Assembly (NCBI RefSeq): GCF_014636175.1
Contig: NZ_BMDW01000014.1
Location: forward strand, 1 to 64,000
Direction of reading: 5' to 3'
Length of the DNA stretch: 64,000 nt
DNA from: Sphingomonas psychrolutea
Lineage (GTDB): Bacteria; Pseudomonadota; Alphaproteobacteria; Sphingomonadales; Sphingomonadaceae
The position numbers and the translations under genes were made by a program. Positions 55,450 through 64,000 of this stretch are shown here, one piece after another. The notes under the pieces are model-generated. The model was not told where the DNA came from. It made no database searches and saw only the letters and a program-made list of their open reading frames with translations. The first letter of the stretch is position 1. Each line of letters begins with the position of its first letter.

Positions 55450-56906
55450 CGCCGATCGAAGGACAGCCGATCCTGACCGCCGCCCAGATGCGCGCGGCGG
55501 AAGATCGCGCAATTGCCGATGGGGCGAGCGTCGAGAGCCTGATGGACCGCGCAGGGGCTGGCGTGGCGGAGGCGGTGCGGCGATTGGCGGCGGGAAGCCC
55601 GGTTCTGGTGCTGTGCGGGCCGGGGAATAACGGCGGCGACGGCTATGTCGCGGCGCGGGTGCTGCGCCAGAATGGAGTTGAGGTGCGCGTCGGGGCGCTG
55701 GGGGAGCCTAAGACCGAGGCAGCCAGTGCCGCGCGGGCGGCGTGGGCCGGGGCGGTTGAGCGTTTCCCCGACGCGCCGCTCGAACAGCACGATATCAGTC
55801 CGGTCGTCGTGGAGGCGGTGTTCGGCACGGGCCTGTCCCGCCCGCTTGACGACGACGTTGCGCGGACCATCAACGCGCTGGTCCAATGCGCGCGCCTGTC
55901 CGTCGCGGTCGATCTTCCGAGCGGCGTCGACACCGACACTGGTGCCGAACTTAATCCGCTTTCACTGCCGCACTACAGCCTGACGCTCGCGCTCGGCGCA
56001 CTCAAACCCGCGCATGTCCTGCAACCCGCGGCCAGCGTGTGCGGGGCGGTCCGGCTGCTCGATATCGGGCTTGGGCTCGATCACATCGGATCGCCGCGCG
56101 AGAACGTCAGTGCAGACCAAGTGATTGCGCGCCCCCCGCTATTCGCGCTGCAAGCCGCAGACCACAAATATAGTCGCGGTATGGTCGTGGTGATCGGCGG
56201 CGCGATGCCTGGCGCGGCGGCGCTAGCGGTCCAATCGGCGATGCGCGCCGGGGCGGGCTACGGCCTGCTGTTCGCCGAACCGGGGACCGCGATGCCCCAT
56301 GCCGTCGTCCAGCGCGACTGGTCTCCCCAAGCGCTGACCGCAGCTATCGCCGGTAAACCCAAGGTCGGGATCGTGATCGGGCCAGGCCTCGGTCGGGACG
56401 ACGCTGCCGTAGCGAAGCTCGATGCCGCCATTGCGTCCGAAAGGCCGATCGTGATCGACGGCGATGCGCTGCACTTGCTTGAGGAGCGCCACTTCGCGAT
56501 CTTCCGGCACCGCGCGACAATCGTTGATCGCGACCGGCGCGTGTTCCTCACGCCCCATGCGGGTGAGTTCAAGGCGCTGTTCGGTGCGTGGACCGGCTCA
56601 AAGATCGCGGCGGCGCGCGCCGCCGCGCGCCATTCCGGGGCCACGGTTGTCTTCAAGGGGCCTGACACCGTCATCGCGCACCCCAACGGACACACCAACG
56701 TCGCGCTGGCGGGTAGCCCGTGGTTGTCCACGGCGGGCACCGGCGATGTGCTGGCAGGGATTTTGGGTGCGACGCTGTTCAGCGCACCCTTTGGTGCGGC
56801 AGAAGCCGCCGTCTGGATGCACGCCGAGGCCGCGCGTCGCCTCGGCGGGGCATTCATCGCCGACGATCTTGCGCGCGAACTCTCCGCCGTGCGAGCCTCG
56901 CGATGA
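55446..56906 (+). CDS. nnr: Bifunctional NAD(P)H-hydrate epimerase/dehydratase
   Basis: A 486-residue repair enzyme for hydrated NAD(P)H. The N-terminal YjeF_N epimerase part (to about residue 215) has VLCGPGNNGGDGYVAARVL and AVDLPSGVDTDTGA. The C-terminal dehydratase (ribokinase-like) part has VGIVIGPGLGRDDAAVAKL, VIDGDALHLL, LTPHAGEFKALFG and STAGTGDVLAGILGA. Its ATG sits in an ATGA overlap with the lipoprotein gene and its stop overlaps the methyltransferase start by 4 bp. Confidence 0.95.
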   Translation: MTPIEGQPILTAAQMRAAEDRAIADGASVESLMDRAGAGVAEAVRRLAAGSPVLVLCGPGNNGGDGYVAARVLRQNGVEVRVGALGEPKTEAASAARAAWAGAVERFPDAPLEQHDISPVVVEAVFGTGLSRPLDDDVARTINALVQCARLSVAVDLPSGVDTDTGAELNPLSLPHYSLTLALGALKPAHVLQPAASVCGAVRLLDIGLGLDHIGSPRENVSADQVIARPPLFALQAADHKYSRGMVVVIGGAMPGAAALAVQSAMRAGAGYGLLFAEPGTAMPHAVVQRDWSPQALTAAIAGKPKVGIVIGPGLGRDDAAVAKLDAAIASERPIVIDGDALHLLEERHFAIFRHRATIVDRDRRVFLTPHAGEFKALFGAWTGSKIAAARAAARHSGATVVFKGPDTVIAHPNGHTNVALAGSPWLSTAGTGDVLAGILGATLFSAPFGAAEAAVWMHAEAARRLGGAFIADDLARELSAVRASR

Positions 56907-58084
56907 GCGACCTCATCGTCCGCGTCGCCGCGCGCGGCGAAGGCGTGACCGCCGACGGCCGCCACGCCGCCTTCGCCGCGCCCGGCGACACGCTGACTCC
57001 CGAAAACATCGTCCTCCCCGGCCCGCACCAACAGGCGCCGCCATGCCGCCACTTCCCGCAATGCGGCGGGTGTCAGCTTCAGCATCTCGATGACGAGAGC
57101 TATGCCGCCTTTCTCACTGACCGTATCACCGGCGCGCTCGCCGCACAGGGCGTCGCTGCGCCGATCCGCCCGCCCGCGCTCTCGCCACCCCGCACGCGCC
57201 GCCGCGCCGCGCTCCAAGCCGAGTCCAAGGGCGGGGCAGTCACGCTCGGTTTCAGCGAGGGCGCGAGCCACAATATCGTCGATTTGCGCGACTGCTGGAT
57301 CCTGACGCCGGCGTTGTTCGCCGTCATCGCGCCCTTGCGCAAACTGCTCGCGCGCGTGCTCAAGGGCCGCGCGCGCATCCATCTCACCGAGATCGACCAG
57401 GGCGTCGACGTGCTGATCGAGGGCAAGATCGCCGACGGCTTGGCGGCAATCGAGGCGGTAACCGCCTTCTGCCTAGCCAACCAGATCGCGCGGCTGGCGA
57501 TCGACGACGGGATCGGCCCCGAAACACGCTGGGAGCCCGACGGCGTGACGATCACCCTTGGCGGCGTCGCGGTGCCATTCCCCGCGGGGTCGTTCCTGCA
57601 AGCGACGCGGGAAGGCGAGGGCGCCCTTGTGGCAGCAGTAAAGGAAGCGGTCGGGGGCGCAACCGTCTGCGCCGACCTGTTCGCTGGCCTTGGCACCTTC
57701 GCACTGTCGCTGCCGGGCAAGGTCTATGCGGCCGAAGCGGGGCGCGACGTGGTCCTGGCGCTGCAGGCCGGGGCCGCACGCGCCGGGCGCGCGGTGTTCG
57801 CCGAACATCGCGACCTGTTCCGCCGTCCGCTGACCGCGGCCGAATGCGACCGGTTCCACGCGATCATCCTCGATCCGCCGCGCGCCGGGGCGAAGGAGCA
57901 AATTTCGCAACTGGCGGCCTCGAACGTGCCGATCATTGCTTATGTATCGTGCAATCCCAGCAGCTTCGCGCGCGATACGGATATTCTGTGTAAAGGCGGA
58001 TACACGCTCGATTGGGTCCAGCCGGTCGGCCAATTCCGCTGGTCAACGCATGTCGAACTTGCCGGACGTTTCCGCCGAACTTGA
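56903..58084 (+). CDS. RlmD/RumA-type rRNA (uracil-5-)-methyltransferase
   Basis: A 393-residue class I methyltransferase of the RNA m5U family. The four cysteine [4Fe-4S] motif begins CRHFPQCGGCQLQH (about 47-60), the SAM-binding region is VCADLFAGLGTFALSLPGKV, and the catalytic cysteine lies in AYVSCNPSSFARD with the DPPRAGAKEQ segment before it. Its short TRAM-like N-terminus is reduced. Most likely it methylates 23S rRNA, but the exact position (U1939 or U747 type) cannot be told. It is convergent with truA. Confidence 0.9.
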   Translation: MSDLIVRVAARGEGVTADGRHAAFAAPGDTLTPENIVLPGPHQQAPPCRHFPQCGGCQLQHLDDESYAAFLTDRITGALAAQGVAAPIRPPALSPPRTRRRAALQAESKGGAVTLGFSEGASHNIVDLRDCWILTPALFAVIAPLRKLLARVLKGRARIHLTEIDQGVDVLIEGKIADGLAAIEAVTAFCLANQIARLAIDDGIGPETRWEPDGVTITLGGVAVPFPAGSFLQATREGEGALVAAVKEAVGGATVCADLFAGLGTFALSLPGKVYAAEAGRDVVLALQAGAARAGRAVFAEHRDLFRRPLTAAECDRFHAIILDPPRAGAKEQISQLAASNVPIIAYVSCNPSSFARDTDILCKGGYTLDWVQPVGQFRWSTHVELAGRFRRT

Positions 58085-58112
58085 TCGACTCTGCCGCGTC
58101 AACGAAGACGAA

Positions 58113-58179
58113 CTCGCACGAAGACACAAAGCAAGAAGTTTAAACGCTACTTCTTCGTGTCTTAGTGTCTTTGTGCGAG
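58113..58179. repeat. Imperfect inverted repeat between convergent genes
   Basis: CTCGCACGAAGACACAAAG (58113-58131) and the inverted CTTAGTGTCTTTGTGCGAG (58161-58179) form a long hairpin with an AAGAAGT/ACTTCTT inner stem. It could serve as a bidirectional terminator for the methyltransferase and truA. The motif is similar in style to the arms around 18156-18595. Confidence 0.7.
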
Positions 58180-58187
58180 ATCATTTT

Positions 58188-58937
58188 TCACGCAGGATCA
58201 GGATAATCCGCCCGCAGGAAATACAACCCATCCGGCGGGGCATTTAGCCCCAACGCCGCCCGGTCACGCGCCGCCAGCGCCTTGGCCATATCGTCGGGCG
58301 ACCATTTGCCTTGCCCGACCAGTGACAGGCACCCGACCATCGATCGCACCTGATGATGCAGGAACGACCGCGCCGAGGCGAACACGCTGATCCGCTCGCC
58401 CTCCGCAACGACATCGAGCCGGTCGAGCGTGCGCAGCGGGCTATCGGCCTGGCAATGTGCCGAACGAAACGTCGTGAAGTCATGCCGCCCGACCAGCCGC
58501 GCCGCGCCCGCCGCCATCGCCGCCGCATCCAGCGGCACCGCGACCCGCCACGCCAGCCCTCGCTCCCAGGTGAGCGGCGCACGGCGCGTGACGATGCGAT
58601 ATTCGTAATGCCGGGCGACGCACGAAAACCGCGCATGCCACGCCTCGGATACGATCTCGCAGCCGATAATCGCGACCGGATCGGGCCGCAGCTTCGCGTT
58701 GAGCGCTTCCATCAGCCGGAACGGCGTCAGCGCCCGTTCGATATCGACATGCGCGCGCATCCCCAGCGCATGCACCCCGGCATCGGTCCGCCCGGCGGCC
58801 TGCACCGCGACGCCTTCGCCGGTAATCGCATGGACGGCGCGTTCGATCGCAGCCTGCACGCTCGGCCCGTTGTCCTGCCGCTGCCAGCCGACGAACGGGC
58901 GGCCGTCATATTCGATGCTCAGCGCAAAGCGCGTCAA
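58188..58937 (-). CDS. truA: tRNA pseudouridine(38-40) synthase TruA
   Basis: A 249-residue enzyme making pseudouridine in the anticodon stem-loop. The catalytic Asp is in [14 protein letters not shown] (about residue 53), the N-terminal [18 protein letters not shown] is the family opening, and [16 protein letters not shown] lies near the C-terminus. The start is a TTG at 58937 (TTGA overlap with the fmt stop), unusual but needed for the conserved N-terminus. Confidence 0.95.
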   Translation of the reverse strand: MTRFALSIEYDGRPFVGWQRQDNGPSVQAAIERAVHAITGEGVAVQAAGRTDAGVHALGMRAHVDIERALTPFRLMEALNAKLRPDPVAIIGCEIVSEAWHARFSCVARHYEYRIVTRRAPLTWERGLAWRVAVPLDAAAMAAGAARLVGRHDFTTFRSAHCQADSPLRTLDRLDVVAEGERISVFASARSFLHHQVRSMVGCLSLVGQGKWSPDDMAKALAARDRAALGLNAPPDGLYFLRADYPDPA

Positions 58938-59878
58938 AGCTGCGTTCCGGCTGGGATCGGGAAGCCGCGCAGGAGGTCGGCCGTCGTCATGACGCCGCGC
59001 CCCGCGCGTTGCAGCAGCGTGGGCCGGATCGCGCCGGTCCCGCAGGAAATTAGCAGCACTTCATCCACAACCCTTCCCCGGCGAAGGCCGGGGCCCAGTT
59101 GCGGGCCGCCCATTACTGGGCCCCGGCCATCGCCGGGGAAGGATTGAGCCGCAAGCACCTTCACCCGCTCTCCCGCCACCTCGAAAAACGCCCCCGGCAC
59201 CGGATTGAACGCACATACCTGCCGCTCGACCGCCTCGGCGCTTTGCGAGAAATCGAGCCGCGCCTCGGCCTTGTCGATCTTCGCGGCATAGGTGACGCCC
59301 TCCTCGGGCTGCACCTCGGGCAGATACCCGTCGAAGTCCGCCAGCACCTGCACCATCAACCGCGCGCCCATCGCGCTCAATTCGTCGGTCAACACCCCGG
59401 CCGTCTTGCTCGCAATCGGCGTCGCCTCGCGCAACAGCACCGGCCCGGTATCCAGCCCCGCCTCCATTTGCATGATGCAAACCCCCGTCTCGGCATCCCC
59501 GGCCAGGATCGCGCGCTGGATCGGCGCCGCGCCACGCCAGCGCGGCAGCAGCGAGGCGTGGACGTTGAGGCACCCGCGCACCGGCGCCTCCAGCACCGCG
59601 CGCGGCAGGATCAGGCCATAAGCCGCGACCACCGCGATATCCGCTGCGAAAGCGGCGAATTCCGCCTGTGCCTCTGGGTCGCGCAGCGTGAGCGGCGTAC
59701 GCACGGCAACCCCCAGCGCGTCGGCGCGCGCCTGCACCGGCGATGGCGTCAACGCCTTGCCGCGCCCGGCACGGCGCGGTGGCTGGCTGTATGACGCCAC
59801 GACGTCATGCCCGGCATCGACGAGCGCCTGCAGCACCGGCACCGAAAAGTCGGGCGTCCCCATGAAGATGATTTTCAT
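58934..59878 (-). CDS. fmt: Methionyl-tRNA formyltransferase (with in-frame palindromic insert)
   Basis: A 314-residue enzyme that formylates initiator Met-t[23 protein letters not shown] fixes the ATG at 59878. The N-terminal catalytic domain has [20 protein letters not shown], with the catalytic Asn-His pair and the SLLP loop. The C-terminal tRNA-binding domain begins around residue 206. Residues about 244-269 ([20 protein letters not shown] and following) are encoded by a family A repeat pair (59073-59147) read in frame, inside this C-terminal domain. The insert breaks the sequence right after VLAAQ and before [12 protein letters not shown]. It is probably tolerated on a loop. Confidence 0.95.
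   Translation of the reverse strand: MKIIFMGTPDFSVPVLQALVDAGHDVVASYSQPPRRAGRGKALTPSPVQARADALGVAVRTPLTLRDPEAQAEFAAFAADIAVVAAYGLILPRAVLEAPVRGCLNVHASLLPRWRGAAPIQRAILAGDAETGVCIMQMEAGLDTGPVLLREATPIASKTAGVLTDELSAMGARLMVQVLADFDGYLPEVQPEEGVTYAAKIDKAEARLDFSQSAEAVERQVCAFNPVPGAFFEVAGERVKVLAAQSFPGDGRGPVMGGPQLGPGLRRGRVVDEVLLISCGTGAIRPTLLQRAGRGVMTTADLLRGFPIPAGTQL
59073..59147. repeat. Family A repeat pair inside fmt
   Basis: Inverted units with cores CCCCGGCGAAGGCCGGGG (59078-59095) and CCCCGGCCATCGCCGGGG (59120-59137) lie in the coding sequence of fmt with no frame disturbance. Confidence 0.88.
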
Positions 59879-59923
59879 GGGGGAGGCTTTGCGATTCGAG
59901 CGGCACAAAAACAACCCCGTTCC

Positions 59924-60030
59924 CGTCATCCCGGCCTTGTGCCGGGATCCACCGTGCCGCTTGCTCCGTCGGCAGATATCGAGGGCCGCCTTGGCGGCGC
60001 CGTGGACCCCGGCACAAGGCCGGGGTGACG
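59924..60030. repeat. REP-like palindrome pair, family B
   Basis: GTCATCCCGGCCTTGTGCCG (from 59925) and the inverted unit ending at 60030 (GGCACAAGGCCGGGGTGACG) lie between divergent fmt and recR, about 30 bp before the recR start. Confidence 0.85.
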
Positions 60031-60059
60031 AATGGTGTAGGGTCGCCTATCTCTGCCTT

Positions 60060-60656
60060 ATGGCCTCTCCCGAAATCGAAGCGCTCACCACCGCGCTCGC
60101 CCGGCTCCCCGGTCTCGGCCCAAGGTCGGCGCGGCGTGCGGTGCTGCATTTGCTCAAGAAGCGCGAGGCGGCGCTGGGGCCGTTGCTCAACGCGTTGATG
60201 GCGGTCGAAGAACGGCTCTCAACCTGCTCGATATGCGGCAATATCGATACGACCAACCCGTGTGGCGTGTGCGCCGACCCGCGCCGCGACGCCCGCGCGC
60301 TGTGCGTGGTGGAGGAAGTGGCCGATTTATGGGCGCTCGACCGCTCGCGGCTGTTTCCGGGGCGCTTCCATGTGCTGGGCGGTCGGCTGTCGGCGCTGGA
60401 GGGCGTACGGCCCGAGGATCTTGCGATCGATTCGCTGGTGCGACGCATATCGGAGGGTGGAATCGACGAGGTCGTGCTGGCGATGAACGCGACGCTCGAA
60501 GGCCAGACCACCGCGCATTACATCGCCGAGCGGATCGAGCGCTTCCCGGTGCGGATCACGCAACTCGCGCACGGCCTGCCGGTGGGAGGTGAGCTCGATT
60601 ATCTGGACGAGGGGACTTTGGCGCAGGCGCTGCGCGCGCGGCAGCCGGTGAGTTAA
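60060..60656 (+). CDS. recR: Recombination mediator protein RecR
   Basis: A 198-residue RecFOR component that helps load RecA at gaps. The helix-hairpin-helix is [20 protein letters not shown] (about 14-33), the zinc finger has C56, C59, C68 and C71, and the Toprim domain starts at [14 protein letters not shown]. The ATG at 60060 follows the repeat; the upstream open frame reads through it and is rejected. Confidence 0.96.
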   Translation: MASPEIEALTTALARLPGLGPRSARRAVLHLLKKREAALGPLLNALMAVEERLSTCSICGNIDTTNPCGVCADPRRDARALCVVEEVADLWALDRSRLFPGRFHVLGGRLSALEGVRPEDLAIDSLVRRISEGGIDEVVLAMNATLEGQTTAHYIAERIERFPVRITQLAHGLPVGGELDYLDEGTLAQALRARQPVS

Positions 60657-60828
60657 GGTTGGTTCGCGCGGAGACGCGGAGGTCGCGGAGAAGAAGGTAG
60701 CAGGGGTTCTCCTGCCGCGCAGCGGCTCTTTCAAAGCGGTAGCCGCAATCTCTCCGTTGCCCGCCAACGCGGGCGATCTCCCCAAACGAACCACCTCCGC
60801 GTCCTCCGCGCCTCCGCGCGAACCAACC
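60657..60828. repeat. 34-bp near-perfect inverted repeat, 'empty' GxxExxY-type arms
   Basis: 60657-60690 and 60795-60828 are inverted copies with two mismatches, built from GCGGAG-type units like the arms at 18156-18595 but with only 104 bp between and no gene. Immediately downstream (60829-60890) is a further degenerate run of CTTCGCG-type units. It fills the recR-def gap. Confidence 0.75.
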
Positions 60829-60929
60829 TTCTTCGTCTCTTCGCGGCCTTCGCGTCTTTCGCGCCCTTCGCGTGAACCCCTTCTTCTTCAAACCTTGACG
60901 CGCCCGCCGCGCTTTCCTAGCTCGCAACC

Positions 60930-61460
60930 ATGGCTGTCCTAGAAATCCTCGAAGTCCCGCACCCCGGCCTCCGCGCCGTCGCCAAGCCCGTTGCTGTGGT
61001 GGATGATTCGGTGCGCAAGATCGTCGCCGACATGTTCGACACAATGTACGATGCGCGCGGCATCGGCTTGGCGGCTACGCAAGTCGCGATCGAGCAGCGC
61101 ATCGTCGTGATCGATCTGCAGGAAACAGTGGGGGAAGGTGAAGACGCCAAGGCCGTCCGCACCCCGCTGGTCTATATCAACCCCGAGCTGATCTCGGTCA
61201 GCGATGAAACCAATTTTTACAGCGAAGGCTGTCTCTCGATCCCCGAGCAATATGCCGAGGTCGAACGCCCCGCCGCCTGCCGCGCGCGCTGGCTCGACGA
61301 ACAGGGCGAAGCGCATGAAGGCGATTTCGACGGCCTGCTCGCCACCGCCCTGCAGCACGAGATCGACCATCTGAACGGCGTGCTGTTCATCGACCACATC
61401 TCGAAGCTCAAGCGCGACATGCTGCTCAAGAAGCTGACGAAGATGCGTAAGGCGGCTTAA
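60930..61460 (+). CDS. def: Peptide deformylase
   Basis: A 176-residue metal hydrolase removing the N-formyl group from nascent proteins. The three signature motifs are present: GIGLAATQV (45-53), EGCLSIPEQ with the metal ligand C101, and QHEIDHLNG with H143, E144 and H147. It is functionally linked to fmt about 2 kb upstream, although recR lies between them and fmt is on the other strand. Confidence 0.98.
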   Translation: MAVLEILEVPHPGLRAVAKPVAVVDDSVRKIVADMFDTMYDARGIGLAATQVAIEQRIVVIDLQETVGEGEDAKAVRTPLVYINPELISVSDETNFYSEGCLSIPEQYAEVERPAACRARWLDEQGEAHEGDFDGLLATALQHEIDHLNGVLFIDHISKLKRDMLLKKLTKMRKAA

Positions 61461-61482
61461 AGGCCGGGTGTTTACTGTTTCC

Positions 61483-61592
61483 ACCGTCACCCCGGCCTTG
61501 TGCCGGGGTCCACCGTGCCGCAATGGCTAGCTTATAATTATATCGTCGCACCAAGCCGCCTGGTGGACCCCGGCACAAGGCCGGGGTGACGA
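61483..61592. repeat. REP-like palindrome pair, family B
   Basis: CGTCACCCCGGCCTTGTGCC (from 61485) and the inverted GGCACAAGGCCGGGGTGACG (61572-61591) lie between def and the next small gene. Confidence 0.88.
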
Positions 61593-61608
61593 AGTAGGAG
61601 AGCACATT

Positions 61609-61899
61609 GTGGACGAGGATGCTCTATTCACCGCCATTTGCGACTTTCGAGGCGGGACGTACATCTCGCAGATCGCTGCAAAAGATATCGAGCGAGCAGT
61701 CCGCGCTTGGGCCGATCGTATCGAACAATCAAAAGACATCCCTGACGCTTCGACCGAGATTGCAAACGATGCGCGCTTCCATCTCGATCAGCTGGATATT
61801 CAGCCGACCGCTATCAGCGGTTTCGCAAATGTCTGGTGCATTTCGGGTTTGGCTGATGGCGATCAGGTTCTCGTGAATTTCGTTCAGACTGCCCGATGA
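61609..61899 (+). CDS. Hypothetical 96-residue protein
   Basis: Not recognised. A GTG start at 61609 is supported by AGGAGAG 8-10 nt upstream. The sequence is acidic and soluble: MDEDALFTAICDFRGGTYIS, a helical segment DIERAVRAWADRIEQ, then SGFANVWCISGLADGDQVLV and a VNFVQTAR end. It has no signal peptide or membrane segment. It directly follows a repeat pair; its composition is slightly less GC-rich than that of its neighbours, which may indicate transfer. Confidence 0.6.
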   Translation: MDEDALFTAICDFRGGTYISQIAAKDIERAVRAWADRIEQSKDIPDASTEIANDARFHLDQLDIQPTAISGFANVWCISGLADGDQVLVNFVQTAR

Positions 61900-61932
61900 T
61901 CCGCTCGCGCAAAGTACCACTTTGCGCGAAAC

Positions 61933-63594
61933 TCAAAACAACCCCTCGATCTCCCCCCGAGCCCCAAACCGAATCCCCTCCGCCGCCGGCACGCGCGGTA
62001 ATCCCGGCATCGTCATGATCTCCCCGCAGATCGCCACCACGAACCCCGCGCCAGCGCTGAGGCGCACCTCGCGCACCGACACGACATGCCCCGTCGGCGC
62101 GCCGAGCTTGGCCGGGTCGGTCGAGAAGCTGTACTGCGTCTTGGCCATGCACACCGGCAAATGCCCGAACCCCGCCGCCTCGAACCGCGCGAGCTGCGCC
62201 AGCACCGACGGATCGGCAACCACTTCCTCGGCGCGGTAGATGCGCCTCGCGATCGCATTGATCTTGTCGAACAACGACAGATCATCGGCATAAAGCGGCG
62301 CGAAGTGCGACGGCGCATCGGCCAGCGCCGCAACCTTCTCCGCCAGCTCGACCGCGCCCGCGCCACCATCGGCCCAATGCGAGCATAGCACCGCCTCGCA
62401 CCCCTGCGCGGCGGCGATCTCTTGGATCACCGCGATTTCCTCCGCCGTATCGCCGTCGAAGCGGTTGATCGCCACCACGACGCCCACGCCGAAACTCCGC
62501 ACATTCTCGATATGCCGCGCCAGATTGACGCCACCGCGCCGCACCGCCTCGGCATCGGGCGCGCCGAGATCGGCCTTGGCGACACCCCCGTTCATCTTCA
62601 GCGCGCGCACCGTCGCGACAATCACCGCCGCCGCCGGCTTTAATCCGGCCTGGCGGCATTTGATGTCGAAGAACTTCTCCGCCCCCAGGTCCGCCCCAAA
62701 CCCCGCCTCGGTCACGACATAGTCCGCCAGCCCCAAAGCGGCGCGCGTCGCGATTACCGAATTGCAGCCATGCGCGATATTGGCGAACGGTCCGCCATGA
62801 ACGAACGCCGGCGTGCCCTCCAAGGTCTGGACGAGATTGGGCTTGATCGCCTGCGCGAGCAGCACCGCCATCGCGCCATCGGCCTTGAGATCGCGCGCCG
62901 TCACCGGCTGTTTGTCGCGCGAATACGCCACCACAATCCGCCCGAGCCTTGCCTCCAGGTCGTGCAGGTCGCTCGCCAGGCACAGGATCGCCATCACCTC
63001 GGAGGCAACCGTAATGTCGAACCCGCTCTCACGCGGGAAACCGTTGGCCGGCCCGCCGAGCGACTGCGCGATGTCGCGCAAAGCCCGGTCGTTCATGTCG
63101 AGCACGCGCCGCCACACGATCCGCCGCACATCGATGTCGAGCGCATTGCCCCAATGGACATGGTTGTCGATCATCGCCGCGAGCAAATTGTGCGCCGAGG
63201 TGATCGCATGGAAATCGCCGGTGAAATGGAGGTTGATATCCTCCATCGGCACGACTTGCGCGTAACCCCCGCCGGTCGCCCCGCCCTTGGTGCCGAAGCA
63301 CGGGCCGAGGCTCGGTTCGCGCAAGGCGAGCATCGTTTTCCGCCCGGTGCGGTTGAGCGCATCGGCGAGACCGACCGAGGTGGTCGACTTGCCCTCTCCG
63401 GCTGGCGTCGGGTTGATCGCGGTGACCAGGATCAACTTGCCCTGCTGGGTCGGCGCGGGGACGGCGGATAGGTCGATCTTTGCCTTGAAATGCCCATACG
63501 GTTCGACCGCTTCGGGCGGGATCCCCGCGCTGGCGGCGATGACACCAATCGGTTGCAAAGTGGCGGCGCGCGAGATTTCGATGTCGGTCAGCAT
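61933..63594 (-). CDS. fhs: Formate-tetrahydrofolate ligase
   Basis: A 553-residue ATP-dependent enzyme making 10-formyl-tetrahydrofolate from formate. The P-loop is TPAGEGKST (63-71). [20 protein letters not shown] and [20 protein letters not shown] are strong family signatures, and [20 protein letters not shown] follows. The product is the formyl donor for fmt nearby and for purine synthesis. The ATG at 63594 gives the usual [17 protein letters not shown]-terminus; ten further codons are open upstream. Confidence 0.97.
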   Translation of the reverse strand: MLTDIEISRAATLQPIGVIAASAGIPPEAVEPYGHFKAKIDLSAVPAPTQQGKLILVTAINPTPAGEGKSTTSVGLADALNRTGRKTMLALREPSLGPCFGTKGGATGGGYAQVVPMEDINLHFTGDFHAITSAHNLLAAMIDNHVHWGNALDIDVRRIVWRRVLDMNDRALRDIAQSLGGPANGFPRESGFDITVASEVMAILCLASDLHDLEARLGRIVVAYSRDKQPVTARDLKADGAMAVLLAQAIKPNLVQTLEGTPAFVHGGPFANIAHGCNSVIATRAALGLADYVVTEAGFGADLGAEKFFDIKCRQAGLKPAAAVIVATVRALKMNGGVAKADLGAPDAEAVRRGGVNLARHIENVRSFGVGVVVAINRFDGDTAEEIAVIQEIAAAQGCEAVLCSHWADGGAGAVELAEKVAALADAPSHFAPLYADDLSLFDKINAIARRIYRAEEVVADPSVLAQLARFEAAGFGHLPVCMAKTQYSFSTDPAKLGAPTGHVVSVREVRLSAGAGFVVAICGEIMTMPGLPRVPAAEGIRFGARGEIEGLF

Positions 63595-63796
63595 GGCGAC
63601 AGTCCTAACCGCTGGCCGCCCCACGACAAGCGCGCCGCGTCTTTTTTCCTCTGTCCTACGGTCGCCGTTCGAATTATGTTCCCCTGATGGAAAACCGCGC
63701 TCCGCACCCCTTCGCTTCGTCCCGCATTTCTGCTCGCTTCGTCGCGCGTGTAGTTCGACAGGGCGGCACCTTCGTTACCTTTGGCGAGTCCAAGTA

Positions 63797-64000
63797 ATGG
63801 AGTTGCTGCTTGCTGCCCTGGTCGCGCTCGTCCTCGGCCTCGCACTCGGCTGGTTCCTCGGCGGGCGCGGCGCAGCGCAGGCGCGCGCCGATGCGGCCGC
63901 CCGCGAGGCCGATTTCAAGCGCGCGATCGTCGATCTTGCGGGCGCCGAGGAACGCGCGAAGGCCGCCGAACAACTCCGCGTCGATCTCGCCACTATCCGC
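63797..64000 (+). CDS. rmuC: DNA recombination protein RmuC, N-terminal part (runs off the window)
   Basis: Only the first 68 codons are present. MELLLAALVALVLGLALGWF is a membrane anchor, followed by an Ala/Arg/Glu-rich segment (AEERAKAAEQLRVDLATIR) starting the coiled coil, as in RmuC, a nuclease-fold protein limiting DNA inversion at short repeats. The partial sequence supports the family but not a firm call; other anchored coiled-coil proteins are possible. Confidence 0.65.
   Translation, partial: MELLLAALVALVLGLALGWFLGGRGAAQARADAAAREADFKRAIVDLAGAEERAKAAEQLRVDLATIR

Noticed and set aside
60657..60929. Possible CRISPR-like array because of repeated GCGGAG units
   Set aside because: The units are short, degenerate and arranged as inverted arms rather than equally spaced direct repeats with unique spacers; no cas gene is present.

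Overview
The window is a high-GC chromosomal segment of an alphaproteobacterium, most likely Sphingomonadales (Sphingomonas-like). The support is a complete zwf-pgl-edd-glk-eda Entner-Doudoroff cluster, the protein styles (short ArgC, small RcnB-like protein, long TonB receptor with an extended linker), dense GC-rich palindromic repeats and family-level resemblance of most proteins. The assignment rests on recognition, not on a search.

Positions 1-6847 are accessory DNA abutting the 3' end of a tRNA-Lys(CTT) gene. They hold an excisionase-like HTH protein, an 821-aa primase-polymerase-like/AAA helicase fusion whose 3' end carries regularly spaced iteron-like hexamers, about 750 bp without a gene, a hypothetical gene cut by an IS21-family element, and that element itself, with istA frameshifted and istB intact.

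Positions 6848-64000 are core genome: cell elongation (mreB, then the coupled mreC-mreD-mrdA-rodA), mismatch repair (mutL), ribosomal rpsF-rpsR-rplI, fatty acid synthesis (fabD, fabG, acpP, fabF) with mltG, the Entner-Doudoroff genes, argC with a small SH3 protein and a MarR regulator, secG, pyrG, hsp20, a TonB-dependent receptor, lolC-lolD with a GNAT gene, glutathione peroxidase, dnaE, an acyl-CoA ligase, a radical SAM protein, moaB-slt-UDG-like, ETF-ubiquinone oxidoreductase, ispE, ilvD-lipoprotein-nnr-rRNA methyltransferase, fmt-truA, recR, def, fhs and the start of rmuC. Many junctions are 4-bp ATGA/GTGA/TTGA overlaps, implying translational coupling.

The most unusual layer is the repeats. 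At least four families of REP-like palindromes occur mostly as head-to-head pairs between genes, but three copies lie in frame inside mutL, dnaE and fmt, like Rickettsia palindromic elements. One pair brackets a GIY-YIG nuclease gene, and another kind of perfect inverted repeat brackets a GxxExxY nuclease-like gene broken by an amber codon exactly where the catalytic lysine is expected. Two 64-bp elements, one in dnaE and one upstream of ispE, each fold as a perfect three-arm junction, sit inside a REP palindrome and differ by compensatory changes. This nested palindromic system is the best candidate for something undescribed. No CRISPR array and no RAYT transposase were seen.
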